From: Apostichopus parvimensis
Lineage: Eukaryota > Echinodermata > Holothuroidea > Aspidochirotida > Stichopodidae
Reading direction: 5' to 3'
NCBI GenBank assembly: GCA_000934455.1
Contig: KN882604.1
Span: 37,712 to 101,711, forward strand
Length of the DNA stretch: 64,000 bases
The notes below the pieces were generated by a model, which worked only from the letters and a program-made list of their open reading frames with translations, had not been told where the DNA came from and ran no database searches. Positions 48,528 to 59,469 of this stretch are shown here, piece by piece (position 1 is the stretch's first letter; every line of letters starts with the position of its first letter). The position numbers were made by a program, and so were the translations under genes.

Positions 48528-49010
48528 CCTGGGTACATCTGTTTGGCCAAATTGGAGACTTGGGTTTTGTCTCTCGGGTTTTTAAATAACACGATACAAT
48601 GTGCATTCAGTGTGATATTACGCGTTTCTTTTGCCCCGTAAAAGAAATTTTGTAAAATATAGATCACGCAAATATTTCTGTAATGTGATTCTTTGGAGAA
48701 CAGACCAGTTATGCGTTGATCGTTCCCATGTGACGTCATAATATCTTCTAAAACCATCAAAGTTTTGTAAGTTGAGTCAAGATATGTCTCCAAATCCGAC
48801 GGGAGACCCTTCAACAAAACAGATGTTAGAGAGGGCAACAGACAGCTCCATAAAAGCTGGCTGGTATTCCCCATAGCAATACACAATCCTCTCAGGCGTT
48901 CCTTCAATGACATCTTGCGTCAACATTTTCTTTACAAACTGCGTTTTACCACAACCAGTAGGCCATGCAATGACGCACGTAAAGGGATGTTGTAATTTCG
49001 TGGAATGCAT
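48528..49010 (-). pseudogene. Polinton packaging ATPase, N-terminal part
   Basis: This FtsK/HerA-type ATPase is thought to pump DNA into capsids. MHSTKLQHPFTCVIAWPTGC with GCGKT is the Walker A region, followed by GTPERIVYCYGEYQPAF and later VIYILQNFFYGAKETRNIT, NAHCIVLFKNPRDKTQV and QMYPG. The gene is cut at 48528 by the LTR element and resumes at 42888. It is a decayed fossil. Confidence 0.88.
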
Positions 49011-49072
49011 TTAGAGAAATGAACCCGTTTTGAAATGTAACCCTAAATATAAAGAGAAAAAAAATGTCTCGA

Positions 49073-49666
49073 CTAAAAAACGGTGCATAGTCGTCTCATG
49101 AGCGTTATCGTCATTAGCCTACGCATAATTGAATCCTGATTACCACGCACGCTCCTTTTAAAAATGATTCTGGCAATTTTAAATGCCAAATATTCTTCAT
49201 CTACGATAGGTATGGCGACGTCATAGCGTCGTTCGATAAATGCATTGACCAATGAGTCGTTCAGTTGCCAATCCTTCGTAAACAGGTTGACGATTCGCGA
49301 CATGGACAGACCTCTAACTCTGTGCAATAAAAAATCCAAACAGTGTTGGCCACACACTGCTGAGAAGAAGTCTTGTATCTGCTTGTCATTTACTTTCAGG
49401 GGTGATTTTGAAGCGTGTGTTCTTACAAATGGTCTAAAATAAGAGGCACATGCTTCGGGAGAACGTCCAAAGGAGTCTGTTTGCTCAACGTCAACGAAAA
49501 TAGCCACCCAATGACTTCCTGGTTCTTTTATATCCGTGTTTGGTATAAGACACCATGGGTGTTTCATGCGTTTAGTGGGCAGGCAGTCCGATGGAAATAC
49601 CCCTCGGCATAAAGGGCGCAACATTGCCTCTGACTTGATTATCGTCATTAATTGTTTTGTATTCAT
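49073..49666 (-). pseudogene. Polinton adenain-type cysteine protease
   Basis: A capsid-maturation protease related to adenovirus protease and Ulp1. MNTKQLMTIIKSEAMLRPLC opens it; GSHWVAIFVDVEQTDSFGRS holds the catalytic His and Asp region, and CGQHCLDFLLHRVRG the Cys region with its Gln neighbour. About 198 codons, near the usual length. It sits next to the ATPase, as in other Polintons. Confidence 0.88.
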
Positions 49667-49964
49667 GGTGATTACAGAGAAGAGCGTTAAAAGACTGAAT
49701 ACGTTGCGAGTTTTATCCACGTCATATTCAGCGTATACAACCACACTTACACTTCTGGTCAATGCGTGCTCAAATTGCATTTCAAGGCGCACATTACCGT
49801 TTTTGCGGAGGGGTCATGCCAAAGGCATACAACGTGTAACCATTGGCGTAGTCGCTACGGCTGATCTGATTGCCTTTGTCACTGAACAAACTAGGGCGTA
49901 ACGGTTTCCATGGTAGCTGTTCACCGTCGACGTACAACGCTATTCAGATGATGGTGATAAAGAT

Positions 49965-50345
49965 TCAATGGCTTTCTGTTGTAAGCACCATTAAAAGCTT
50001 CCGTGTGAACAATTGCCAACACCACTCGTTTCGGTAGATTACCCTTCTCGAAGTTGATCCTTCCAGTACCCTCGTGACCATCCGCTGTCCTGCTTGACCA
50101 AGTCGTCGCTTAGCAGAGGTTTTAATGTGTTCTCCTCGCAGCGCATCGTTCATAATTTCCGTTCCCGTATACAACGCCTGTTTGCCCAGTGTTTTAGCCA
50201 CACTCTTTAAAAATGGAAGGGCTGATCTGGCTAATCGCCCTAAGATACCTCCTAATCCGTGCCCTTTCTGATGGCGGTAACCAGTGAACACTGGAAGTCC
50301 ACGTCCTACTAGTCGAAGGTAGTAGTCTTCAAATAAATTCTTCAT
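49965..50345 (-). pseudogene. Polinton PW-like small protein
   Basis: YYLRLVGRGLPVFTGYRHQK is followed by GHGLGGILGRLARSALPFLK and SVAKTLGKQALYTGTEIMND, a Gly-rich hydrophobic build typical of the protein called PW in Polintons, which lies between protease and minor capsid protein. Its role is unknown; comparison with adenoviral core or lytic proteins is speculative. Confidence 0.72.
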
Positions 50346-50355
50346 ATTGATACGT

Positions 50356-50916
50356 TTAGGAGTAGGTGAAAAGAGAAGATTTACTCTGCTTGAAGTGAAG
50401 TTTCACGATCACACGCAAAAGTTGAAATGGAATCAATTGTCCGAGATCATCCCTTAAATCTATTTGGATGTTTTCTATCATTCGAGATCTAACGGGAATG
50501 TAATGCGGATTGGTGTACGACACCGTGATGTGCTCCCCTGGGCGGTTATCTCCTATTTTAACAACGCGCAGTAAGGGCACGTGAGCATCCCCTACCCTCT
50601 GATGATCGACTATGTCACTGTAACCCAAAAAACTGGTGACGCCATCGTGTACATCTGAGACAACGTCACCGATGTTGAATCCCTCCGTACATATCTTGTT
50701 ATGGTCAAAGAAGCCTAACATTTGGCTGAGACCTTGAAGAGCGAGGCTATAACCTCCTTTTACTCTCACCGCAGTTTTGAAAGAATGCTTGTTGAGATGC
50801 ATTTTCACGTTGGCTGTCTCTGCTGGGGTTAATTTGTCGTGGAAGGCATCTATGACGTCCTGTATGGTGTCATAATATCCCTCGGGTATACAAATGTCTC
50901 TCTCGTTGAGGAACAT
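50356..50916 (-). pseudogene. Polinton minor capsid (penton) protein
   Basis: A 186-codon frame starting MFLNERDICIPEGYYDTIQD. The C-terminal blocks HITVSYTNPHYIPVRSRMIE and IQIDLRDDLGQLIPFQLLRV match the single jelly-roll penton-type protein of Polintons. Length is a little short of the family. The adjoining major capsid protein is not recognisable. Confidence 0.75.
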
Positions 50917-51071
50917 GCTACAATTTCACTGAATTTCACAAAGCGCTACTTCCCAATTCCCTGATAATACAATAGGCTCTGCCAACTGCGTCGTGAAACT
51001 AGAAAGCGTGTTATGTGGAAAATATTCGTATCAACTGTTGCTAGGCAATGTGACGTAAAGGTGCGATGCCG

Positions 51072-52138
51072 TCACATCTTGTCCACGTCCTTGACCCAAA
51101 TGTTAAACTTTGCTGGATATCCCTGCCATTTAACGAGATATTCAGTGCGGCCTCCTCGCTTTCGCTCCTTCAAAACTTTTTCGACTCTAAATAGGGCGCT
51201 CTCATCGACGTGAACACCTTGTAGTTCATGTTCATAAAAGTTACCCTCAATGGCCTCACCATCCCAGTCTTGGAGTTTGTATACGGGTATAGGTTTGGGT
51301 TTCCGCTTCACTACCGTGAATACTTCTTCGCTCCAATTAGGTAAATAACCTTTTTCAAATTTGAGTATTAATCTTGCAATTCTAACTCTTTCCTCTAAGT
51401 TAAATTTAAAATTGTCATTCGGTTTCCGTGCTATTGAAGGATATAGCTTCTGCCACACCCTTCCTTCATTTTCCTTTGAAACGTCCAGGGGTCGCATTTT
51501 AATGCATCTGTGATACGCACGATTGTAACCTTGTACGAGTTTGGGTAAAACGTCGATGTATTTCAGAGAATGACGATAGGTAAAGTCTTTCCACATCCTC
51601 GATTCCATGTGCGGATGAACCTTTCTACGACAGAAGCTTTGCATTCATTATTGGTCGTGAAATAATGAATGTTTTTATCATTTACAAATCTTTGAACGTT
51701 CCCACCTCTGTCAGTATGAATTTGTAATGGCGTTCTGCCCGAGGAAAACATGGTTTTTATACCGTTCAATGCGGTAGGACCAGATTTATTTTTGATCGGT
51801 ACTACCCCTGCATGCTTCGATAAGACATCGATGCACGTTGAGAAAAAGTTCAACCCGCGATTGTACCGCGAAAGAGAACTTAAATCAACCAAATCCATCT
51901 CCCATTGGTGATCCATTGCACTAACCAAAACTCTGTTTCTAGGGAAACGTCTTCTCGAGCTTTTATGTAGCGTATACGTATTTTGTTTTTTCATCCAGTC
52001 AAGAATTGCCTTTCGGGTAAGCTGATGCACCCCTTCCTTTTTGACTTCTGAGTAAAGTTTGTTAACCCCTCCATAACTCGCAGGGTGTCGGGGGTCGTAA
52101 TAAATCTTGTGCAAGTAGTCCTCGTGGTTTTCACCCAT
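51072..52138 (-). pseudogene. Polinton integrase with chromodomain
   Basis: A retroviral-type integrase. An N-terminal segment (YYDPRHPASYGGVNKLY) leads to the core with HQWEMDLVDLSSLSRYNRGL (first Asp), LQIHTDRGGNVQRFVND (second Asp) and NECKASVVERFIRTW (Glu). A C-terminal chromodomain (VEKVLKERKRGGRTEYLVKW, then QGYPAKFNIWV) is visible. It stands at the end opposite the polymerase. It is a decayed fossil. Confidence 0.9.
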
Positions 52139-52548
52139 GGTGAGGGAGGGACAAGGTTCTTTGTTATGAGAGGAGCGGACAGTGAATGATAACCTGTCGT
52201 CGATATCATTATCCTAAATGGCTAAACAAGGTGTTGGTACTATATCATTTGTAGGGGGGGGGGGTTAAGGGGGAACATGCGAGGTAGGGATGGGATGGTG
52301 TAGCTTAATATTCCTGACAAAGAAAACTAAAAGTACGGAGACTTGAAAGACAAAAAACCACAAAGGAAAAAAATTCTAACTGTCGTATATAAATTGTCAT
52401 TGACATTTAAAATTTCCCGAAAAAATCCTTTACATAATATTTCATTACCTTTTACTTACAACACAGTCATTTACATTCATTTTAACTTACATCTTAATTA
52501 CTTATTTTTTACATTACACATTATTCATAATTCTTAACATTCTTCTTC

Positions 52549-52880
52549 TTAACAAGTCAACATTTTTGCGTAATGCCCAATGCACACAATAATAAATTGT
52601 CCACAATTCCTTTGTTGCATATTGATCTTCAATGCACGACATTCAACCAGATATTTGGTCGTAAAAATGACTTCAATGTCGAAGTTTCTTACGGAATCAT
52701 CCAGGTTCATCGTCCGTGGCCATGAGACACCAGACGTGCTCAATCTGACTAGGATGGTCCACACTACAACCGTAAGACAAATCATGACATTGTTGTTTTA
52801 TGGTATGCCAAAGCGCTTGGCAAATCACATTTTTGCTAAACGTTGCAATGTCTTTTCGTGTTCGGTTGTCGTTGTCTGTA
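52549..52880 (-). pseudogene. Small Polinton protein with GCxVDHPSQxxH motif
   Basis: A stretch reads KNVICQALWHTIKQQCHDLS then YGCSVDHPSQIEHVWCLM, a Cys/His pattern (C..C...H...H..C) that I associate with small genes in Polinton-like neighbourhoods. It could bind zinc. Function is unknown. Confidence 0.5.
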
Positions 52881-52882
52881 CC

Positions 52883-53283
52883 TCATCTACGACGATGTCT
52901 TGTTCGAACAGCCTCTTTGGATGTCATGTGGGGTTGATGTACGGGGTTGATGTGCCTAGACACTTGGGGTGCTTCTACATCCGGTTGTCGTGCATTGACG
53001 ATCGGGGTCTCCAGTTCTGCCTCCTCATCAGAATCCAGTACCCAGATCACTTCAGTTTCATCCTGAGACATAGTACGAACAACATATGAATACTAAATCC
53101 TGTTGCAATCATCGCTGCGAGCTTTTCGTCAATGTCAGGCACAATACTCTCCAACCACATCCACTGCTCCCCTGTTATATTTATACCTTTCTTTGTCGGA
53201 TAACATTTTCCAAACTCTCTGTATCGTATGTGCTCACGTAGACTGATGAATTTCTTCCCCGTCCAACGAGATAAGCCTAACAT
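52883..53283 (-). pseudogene. PC4-like (p15) single-stranded DNA-binding domain protein
   Basis: PC4 is a transcription coactivator that binds single-stranded DNA. The stretch SRWTGKKFISLREHIRYREF then GKCYPTKKGINITGEQWMWL, with an acidic tail, matches the PC4 core (W.GKK.VS.RE, PTKKGI.L...QW). The adjoining piece is acidic with a SDEEAELE run. It lies at the integrase end of the Polinton on the same strand, so it is read as a Polinton gene captured from a host. It is a decayed fossil. Confidence 0.68.
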
Positions 53284-53586
53284 TTTGAAAGGTTTGTCAA
53301 GCGTGTTAGTTTCATTCTCAGGTTGTAAATGATGTTTGTCGTATATTCAACGTGAAGGCAAAGGGTTCTTTTCAACTTCCTTGAACGCATTACTAATAGC
53401 GTCATTCAATTTTTTAATTCACCCCACTGTTTGGCGGATAAATTAAGTCCTGATTTTCCTGGTAGTAACGCATCACACCCATCGTTGCTATAAAATTGTC
53501 TTACGGTAACGTAAGCCTCGCAACGAAATGTATGTAACTTGTACGTGCGTATTGCCTTCGAGATGAAACGGAGCAGGTTAACTCAC

Positions 53587-53811
53587 ATGCGTTGGTTTGC
53601 AACCCGCTGCGTCGTTATCCTCTGTCAATGGCGATACCGTTGGTGGAGGTGACTGCGGCGACCGCTTAATAGGGCTCGGCCATTGGAGACGGGTTTCCTC
53701 GTCTTGAGGTGTTAGTGTCGTTACACCTTTCCGAATTTGCCCATTCTTATGACGTTCAAGTCCGAAGGCCTTGCGTTTTGACGGCGCAGTCTCTTCAAGC
53801 CTTGACGCACA
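53587..53811 (-). other. Basic, Ser/Pro-rich open stretch upstream of the PC4-like gene
   Basis: The minus strand reads APSKRKAFGLERHKNGQIRK and then RSPQSPPPTVSPLTEDND, ending at a good splice-donor-like GTGAGT (53581-53586). It could be the disordered N-terminal exon of the PC4-like protein. It is not otherwise recognised. Confidence 0.4.
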
Positions 53812-53869
53812 GAGTCATTGGTACATAATGTAAAGTTTCGATTGGAAAAATGTTGTTAAACTTTTGAGA

Positions 53870-53960
53870 AGTTTGAAGCAGCAAAAAATATTTAAGTCCA
53901 AACTTTTCAGAGGTTTGAAGCAGCAAAAATATTCTAAGTCCGAACTTTTGAGGAACGATG
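53870..53960. repeat. Two to three copies of a 42-46-bp unit
   Basis: GTTTGAAGCAGCAAAAAATA followed by TTAAGTCCAAACTTTTCAGA recurs immediately as GTTTGAAGCAGCAAAAATAT and TCTAAGTCCGAACTTTTGAG, with a partial third copy upstream (AAACTTTTGAGAAG). Confidence 0.8.
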
Positions 53961-55026
53961 TGAACAGTGAGACGCTTCGATGCAGAGTGGTCTTATATAG
54001 GGTTTTACAACACACCAATATCTCCGTTTTTAATCTTAGAACAATAAAACGCCTGTAAGCCTTTTCCATCAAAAACATCAGGTTAAACATGTGGGTACCC
54101 TTATCCGCCCTTAATCATTCCTTTCAGAATTAAGCTACGTCCGTTTGTCTCCATATGGAAGAAATAAATCTGTATAGTGAAAAATACCCTCATCCCATCT
54201 TCAAAGTTATTATTGTTTTACAATAATCCGTCGCAGTAATTTCTAAAGATTTTTTTACTTCCGCTTCGTCATCATTCTTATCATCTTACATAAGAGCTCT
54301 CTACTTAAGCTCCTCATTAAGATGCCTTTTCAACCATTGACACACCCCGCTGTTGATGCCAATCATGTCAGAACTTGTTGCCAACGTGTCATGTTTCTAT
54401 CTCAAAACTTTGGAAAAGGAGGGCGCACTTAAGCCTAAAACTTTGTCAATAGAAGGCGTTCTGTCATATGACATCATACAATTGATTTTTATCCAAAAAA
54501 GAATGATAATAATAATTAGAACAAAAATAAAATCAGGAAAATGATATATAAAAATTCATATGAAAAATTGTTAAACAAAATAATACGAAAAATATTCATA
54601 AAAAATTATCCCTTAAAACAATAGCCTAATCTGCATACCAAAGCAAGTGTCCTACACCATCGTCATCTATACGTATGTCTTGAGTCTCTTCAATCTGGTG
54701 AGGACAGTACTAGTCTTTCAGATGCCATTGCTGATATCAAATATGAAATGACCTCTGACCAGCTATTACAAAAACAACATGCTATATATGCCTGAACGCA
54801 TACCACACATACACATATTGCATTAACCACAGTGATCACATGCGTTCTACTTGCCGTTGAAAAATACAGGTACACTATTTATGGTCAGGCATTAAAGACA
54901 GGAATATCAAACAATTTTGGAATAATTTGGTTGTAAGAACTGGAACTGAATTAGTAAAAGCAGAATATAAAAAAGGTAACTATTACATAATGTTTACTTC
55001 TCTCTTAACAACATAATCGACAAAGT
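53961..55026. other. No gene recognised
   Basis: AT-rich DNA that should contain the Polinton's right terminal repeat if it survived; comparing it by eye with 22.9-23.8 kb shows no inverted repeat. Confidence 0.45.
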
Positions 55027-58000
55027 ATCTCTGAAACCATGGCCTGCCAAATTTGACATTCCATTGAATAGCATGCCAGTTGACTTGCGGGAGACCTTGG
55101 AAGAAGGCATATGTCCAAATGAAAGACAACGTCGGAAACTGGTGCATATCCTATTTGACAAAACACCACAATATGTCAGGTAACGAAAAGTACCATATTA
55201 GGAATGTATGCTTCATGATGGGCTACGATAACAATGTCTAGCATGCATTGTTATCGTGATCTGCACCAGTTTCCGACGTCATGCTATTCAATGGAATGTC
55301 AAACTTTTCAGCATGGAGTGCTTGGGCTATTGCATGGGCACAATAATGCTAATATATGCCAAAATAAACAACTTTGAATATTCCTGATGTGGAAGATCTC
55401 AATGTACGCAGTTTCTTGCGGCATATAATCTAAAATTTAGTCCACAACTGGCATAACCAATTGCAGAAATGATTTCATATCTCTGATGCAGCCGTGAAGG
55501 ATGATAGGTTGATGGCTGAGCAATTAAGTTCATAATAAAAACATAATGTAGTATTATTTCATTGTCTGTCATCATGCAATTCTTATACCCGGAAGTTATC
55601 ATTGTTTATGACCTCTGCTATTTTCAGTAGTAAAGTTGAAATATGTAGTAGAAAAAGATGTCAAAGATGGTGGATGGGATAGATGATTCTAGAAAGTTGA
55701 ACATGCAGTTGAAAAGCATGTCACCTGTTACGTCACGGTCGGTTTTGACTCAATATCGATGGATATTTCATCAGACCATCTCAGTGTGTGAGAGTACTCG
55801 GGGTTATTCTCGATCAACATCTCTCAATGGCCAATCAAATATCGAGTGTCGTCAAATCATGCCACTTCCATCTCCGCAATATTGGGAAGGTCCGCAAGTA
55901 CCTCACTACAGAAACCTGCAAGACAGCAGTACACAGTCTAGTAGTATCTCGAATGGACTACTGTTGCAGTTTACTCGCAGGTGTCCCTGCAAACCAAATC
56001 CGGAGGCTTCAAGTGGTCCAAAATAGAGCGGCTCGCATTATTGCAAGGGTGAGTCCTCGTGATCACATCTCACCAGTTCTGGCGAATCTGCACTGGATTC
56101 CGTGTGACTACAGGGTTAGATTCCGAATCCTCACGTTTGTCTACAAGTGCCTTCACCAGTCGTCACCGGCCTACTTACGTGACCCTATCACTCAGTACCA
56201 ACCGCGTCGCACACTTCGTTCATCATCTGACAAGTCTATTCTGGCGTCGAAACCTTCCAGCAAGAGAATTAGAAACCATGCCTACAGTTACACTGCTCCT
56301 GAACTGTGGAACAAACTCCCGACAAACATTCGGAACGCATGTTCTGTTTCTACCTTTAAGTCTTTGTTGAAAACGCATTACTTCAAGGAAGTCTACGGTT
56401 AATTGTTGTATAGTTTACTTGTTTGTTCAGCGCATTCAGCTTGGGGATATTGCGCTATATAAGTACTGGTGTAATTATAATTATAATAATAATGTGCTTG
56501 AATCTTGTAATATAAAATGTGACTTATTGGTATGAATTTTTATGTCGTTTTTTTTTCCTGAAATATTTCTGCTTCTCTGATCTGACAGATACCCAACCAA
56601 ATCACAGTACACTGACGTAGCTACAACACTGGTTGAAAAGTTACCTTGCCTACCATTCAATGATATTCCATCAGTTGCACCCCATGTAAGTATCCTCAGG
56701 AGATTCACCAGAAGGGGTAGGTGGCTCACAAAATGCACTCTTTTTGTTTGGACAAGGTGAATAGCTTACAAAGAGAATGTTAATTGTACAAGCCATCAGC
56801 CAGGATTGGTTTATGCCTTACCAAGTACAGGCACACTGTGGGACCCACTTAATTAAACCTTTATTAGTGATGTAGCCTGCGGGTACTGGGGATTTTTAGA
56901 CCTGATCCAACTGATGAAGAAGTTGAGGTATGATAAGGATGCAAATGTTAGTTTTTCATATAAATTGCATGCAGCAACTTGAGGGTTCTGGTACAGTTTT
57001 CACTCCAGAAAGCAATAATGAGGCAATTGAAACTACCCTTCTGTTGCTAACACCCTAAGGTATAATTCAGGCAAAGACGAAACTTCATTGTTACAATGAC
57101 AACAACATAAAAATGAGGAACAAAATGACCAGTTTATATGGTAAATAATGTTAACATATTAGTATCAATGACACACTTCTTAGAATAAGGATAAACATGG
57201 GGTCCTTAATAGCCATTTTCAAGTGTTGTGATTTCAAACCCCTGTCAGACACCACAGACTCAAATTATGTGGCTTGTTCAAGTGAACTTATTATGATAAA
57301 TGATATCAGTTGCAGCTTTAGGGTTATTTTAACATTAGTTCTTCTACACATTATTGTACAGTATGACTCCACTAAATATCCAAATTCATCGCCCTCCTCC
57401 CCAACCTGTCTGTCTGCTTTGTATTCTTTCTCCTCCCCCCTTTCATCTTCTCAAGACAAGATACGTTTTCTCTTCTTAACATGTCTATTTTGTGCCTGGA
57501 AGGAGAGGAGTGATATAAAAAGGGTTGGAAAAAAATTAATGAATGCAAGTTCATAATTTTCTGAAAGGTCTGCACTCTACTTGGGCAAGAAACATGCCCA
57601 CCAGAGTTTGAAAAGGCAGATGAAAAGACTTAACTTTAAGTATTGTTAATACATTTTTCATTAATATATGTATCTTTTCAGCAATACTAGAAAAGAAAGT
57701 TGTCAGATAAATTCCGCAACGAAAGGAAGCATCTCAATGATGAACAGATAAAGAGGCAACCAAAAAGAAAGTGTACAACTGCCAGTAGACACAGAAGATG
57801 AAAGAATTAAAAAAATGCATCACAGGTATTTGCCTAATTATTTGATTTATTGCTAAATGCCACAGGAATCCCTATTTTGATGGTGGTGTGTGTATAAGTT
57901 TAAGAACCAAAGAGCTGGTGTACTTCCAGTTGTTTCCTATCAGACCTATGTAGCATTCATATTTTCTGTTTTGAGTTTGCAAATATTAGTCCTTAAAGCT

Positions 58001-58196
58001 GAGAATATATGATGATAATTTTTGGCCGCATATTATTCTTTCAGACCTTTTCATTTCGCAGTTACTGCAGGAATTTCAGAGAATAACTGGAAAAGAAATG
58101 CTTCCTACCATTCGAGACAGCCTTACTGGAATCTCATCAAAAGTACTAAAGTTTGCTGAAAAACAGGAACCAAAGATACAATTACTGCGGTCTTAA
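55027..58196 (+). pseudogene. SAMD3-like gene relic, four exon blocks
   Basis: Exon blocks: (a) about 55027-55179, LKPWPAKFDIPLNSMPVDLR to KTPQYV, donor GTAACG; (b) 56589-56685, YPTKSQYTDVATTLVEKLP, donor GTAAGT; (c) 57682-57825, KLSDKFRNERKHLNDEQIKR, donor GTATTT; (d) 58062-58196, LLQEFQRITGKEMLPTIRD. The split Arg codon joins (a) to (b), and (b) to (c) is phase 0. The blocks follow the order seen in SAMD3-like proteins (PWP...., YPTK.QY, a KFRNERK-like block, FQRITGKE). Exon (c) has TAG at 57688-57690 and a later frame change; exon (d) ends early with TAA. The SAM domain is not seen. The name is from memory of the family; the function of these proteins is not known. Confidence 0.5.
55720..56490 (+). 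mobile_element. 3' end of a CR1/L2-type LINE
   Basis: A 5'-truncated copy with the C-terminal RT region: VLGVILDQHLSMANQISSVV, SRMDYCCSLLAGVPANQI, LHWIPCDYRVRFRILTFVYK, APELWNKLPTNIR, ending in a stop at about 56402. The 3' UTR has GCGCTATATAAGTACTGG and an ATTATAATT-type tail, like the LINE at 171-3965. The long frame 55788-56402 is open. It lies in the intron between exons (a) and (b) of the SAMD3-like relic, same strand. Confidence 0.85.
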
Positions 58197-59129
58197 GAAC
58201 TACAGCATATCTTTACAGTTGAGCAGACTAAAAAGAAATGTAAAAACACAGATGATGACTTTCATAGGTCTAGTAAGGATCAACATTCCTTGTGGGCATG
58301 TTCTCGTAATGAATTAAAACATCTTCTTTCTTAGTACTTGCCACAGTGAACTCTGTTCAAGTGTTAATAGAGCTCATTAGCAGTCTAATATGTTATTTGT
58401 ACTCATTCAATAATGCAAACTTGTATGAATTATGTCCCATATGTTGTATGAAGATTTCCCATCACAAGTAGATAAATCCTGTTGATTACTGTAGTGTTTC
58501 AAGGCTGCATTTTGTGTAGAAATTTGCCCACACCGTCCATCCTTTGAAAGGAATTTTCTTCCAGGGATTGCATCCAAACTTGATGAAACTAAATCACAAT
58601 TATTACAGGTATGCAAGGATTCAATTGTCATCATCATATTTTTCGCAAGCAATGCTTACTGAAGTTAACTTTAGTATTTTTAATTACATACGTTGAACAC
58701 CACTAACAACGTAAGAACACGTTTCAGCAATGTGGTAAAAGACTTGCCCCACTCTGCTTCTGTAATACCCATATAGTACTAAGTTTGAAATGCACATAAC
58801 TTTAAAGCAAAATTCATTAATGCTCAAACCAAGAATCTTCCATCCTATAGATATGACTCTCAAGTTAGGTATGATTCTTCATAGGTGACATTATTATAGC
58901 TTGACTGCTAACTGGGAAACAGTATTGTTTTGTTTACTTTATCATGTCACATACATGCTTTCACAATGTTTCTATTTCTTTTCTTTCTCAGAGCTTGCAA
59001 ATACATGCGCAGTTTTCATCTTGTCAAAATTGCTATCATCTAAAGACATCTTATGTAAAGGGGAGGGCAGAGATATGGTAATTCTGTAATGTACATCAGT
59101 TAGGAATATGGGTTTCAGTAAAGCACATT
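58197..59129. other. No gene recognised
   Basis: AT-rich DNA on both strands without supported coding. It may hold further, unrecognised exons or introns of the SAMD3-like relic. Confidence 0.45.
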
Positions 59130-59330
59130 CCAAGTAGATATATGGGTACCAAAGAGTTATAGAGGTGCCAAGTTGCTAGGTTGGTCTAGGTACCAAGTTG
59201 GTAGGTGGGTCTCAGGCGGACAGGTTTCAAGTATATGGTTGTTGCCAGGTAGGTAGGAAGGTGACAGTTAAGTTCCTTGGTGTTCTCAGGTAGGTACGTA
59301 GGAAGGTAGCAGTTTTTATAGGCTGCCAGA
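59130..59330. repeat. Minisatellite-like GGTAGGTAGGAAGGT repeats
   Basis: CCAGGTAGGTAGGAAGGTGA and TCAGGTAGGTACGTAGGAAG repeat, with GTACCAAGTTGGTAGG words upstream. Units are loose and of variable length. Confidence 0.6.
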
Positions 59331-59469
59331 TTTGTACAGCTGTCCAGTATTGTAGGTGCTAGTGTGGGTCCCAAAAATAAGTATAGTTTGTATAATGTTA
59401 GCCTACCCTGAAGCTAAGTAAAATCTAAAAGAGACCTTGGCAAAATATCATTTTATTGATGCGCAGGAT

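Larger units (their letters stand above)
23844..53813. mobile_element. Polinton/Maverick fossil with nested insertions
   Basis: Parts recognised: protein-primed type DNA polymerase B on plus (24.0-41.2 kb); on minus two accessory genes, packaging ATPase, cysteine protease, a PW-like protein, minor capsid protein, integrase with chromodomain, a small Cys/His protein and a PC4-like protein. A 12.8 kb DNA transposon sits in the polymerase gene and a 5.6 kb LTR element in the ATPase gene. Without them about 11 kb is left. I see no terminal inverted repeats and no major capsid protein, so the outer limits given are those of recognised coding. It is broken, with well over ten breaks, and looks old. 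Confidence 0.88.

Noticed and set aside
52580-53089. Plus-strand 169-codon open frame
   Set aside because: It mirrors the minus-strand Cys/His and PC4-like coding and shows no domain of its own.
22900-54300. Terminal inverted repeats of the Polinton
   Set aside because: I compared both outer regions by eye in opposite orientation and saw no matching stretch; outer limits are therefore coding-based.
54353-54544. Small plus-strand frame right of the Polinton
   Set aside because: 63 codons in AT-rich DNA with no recognisable family and no splice context.
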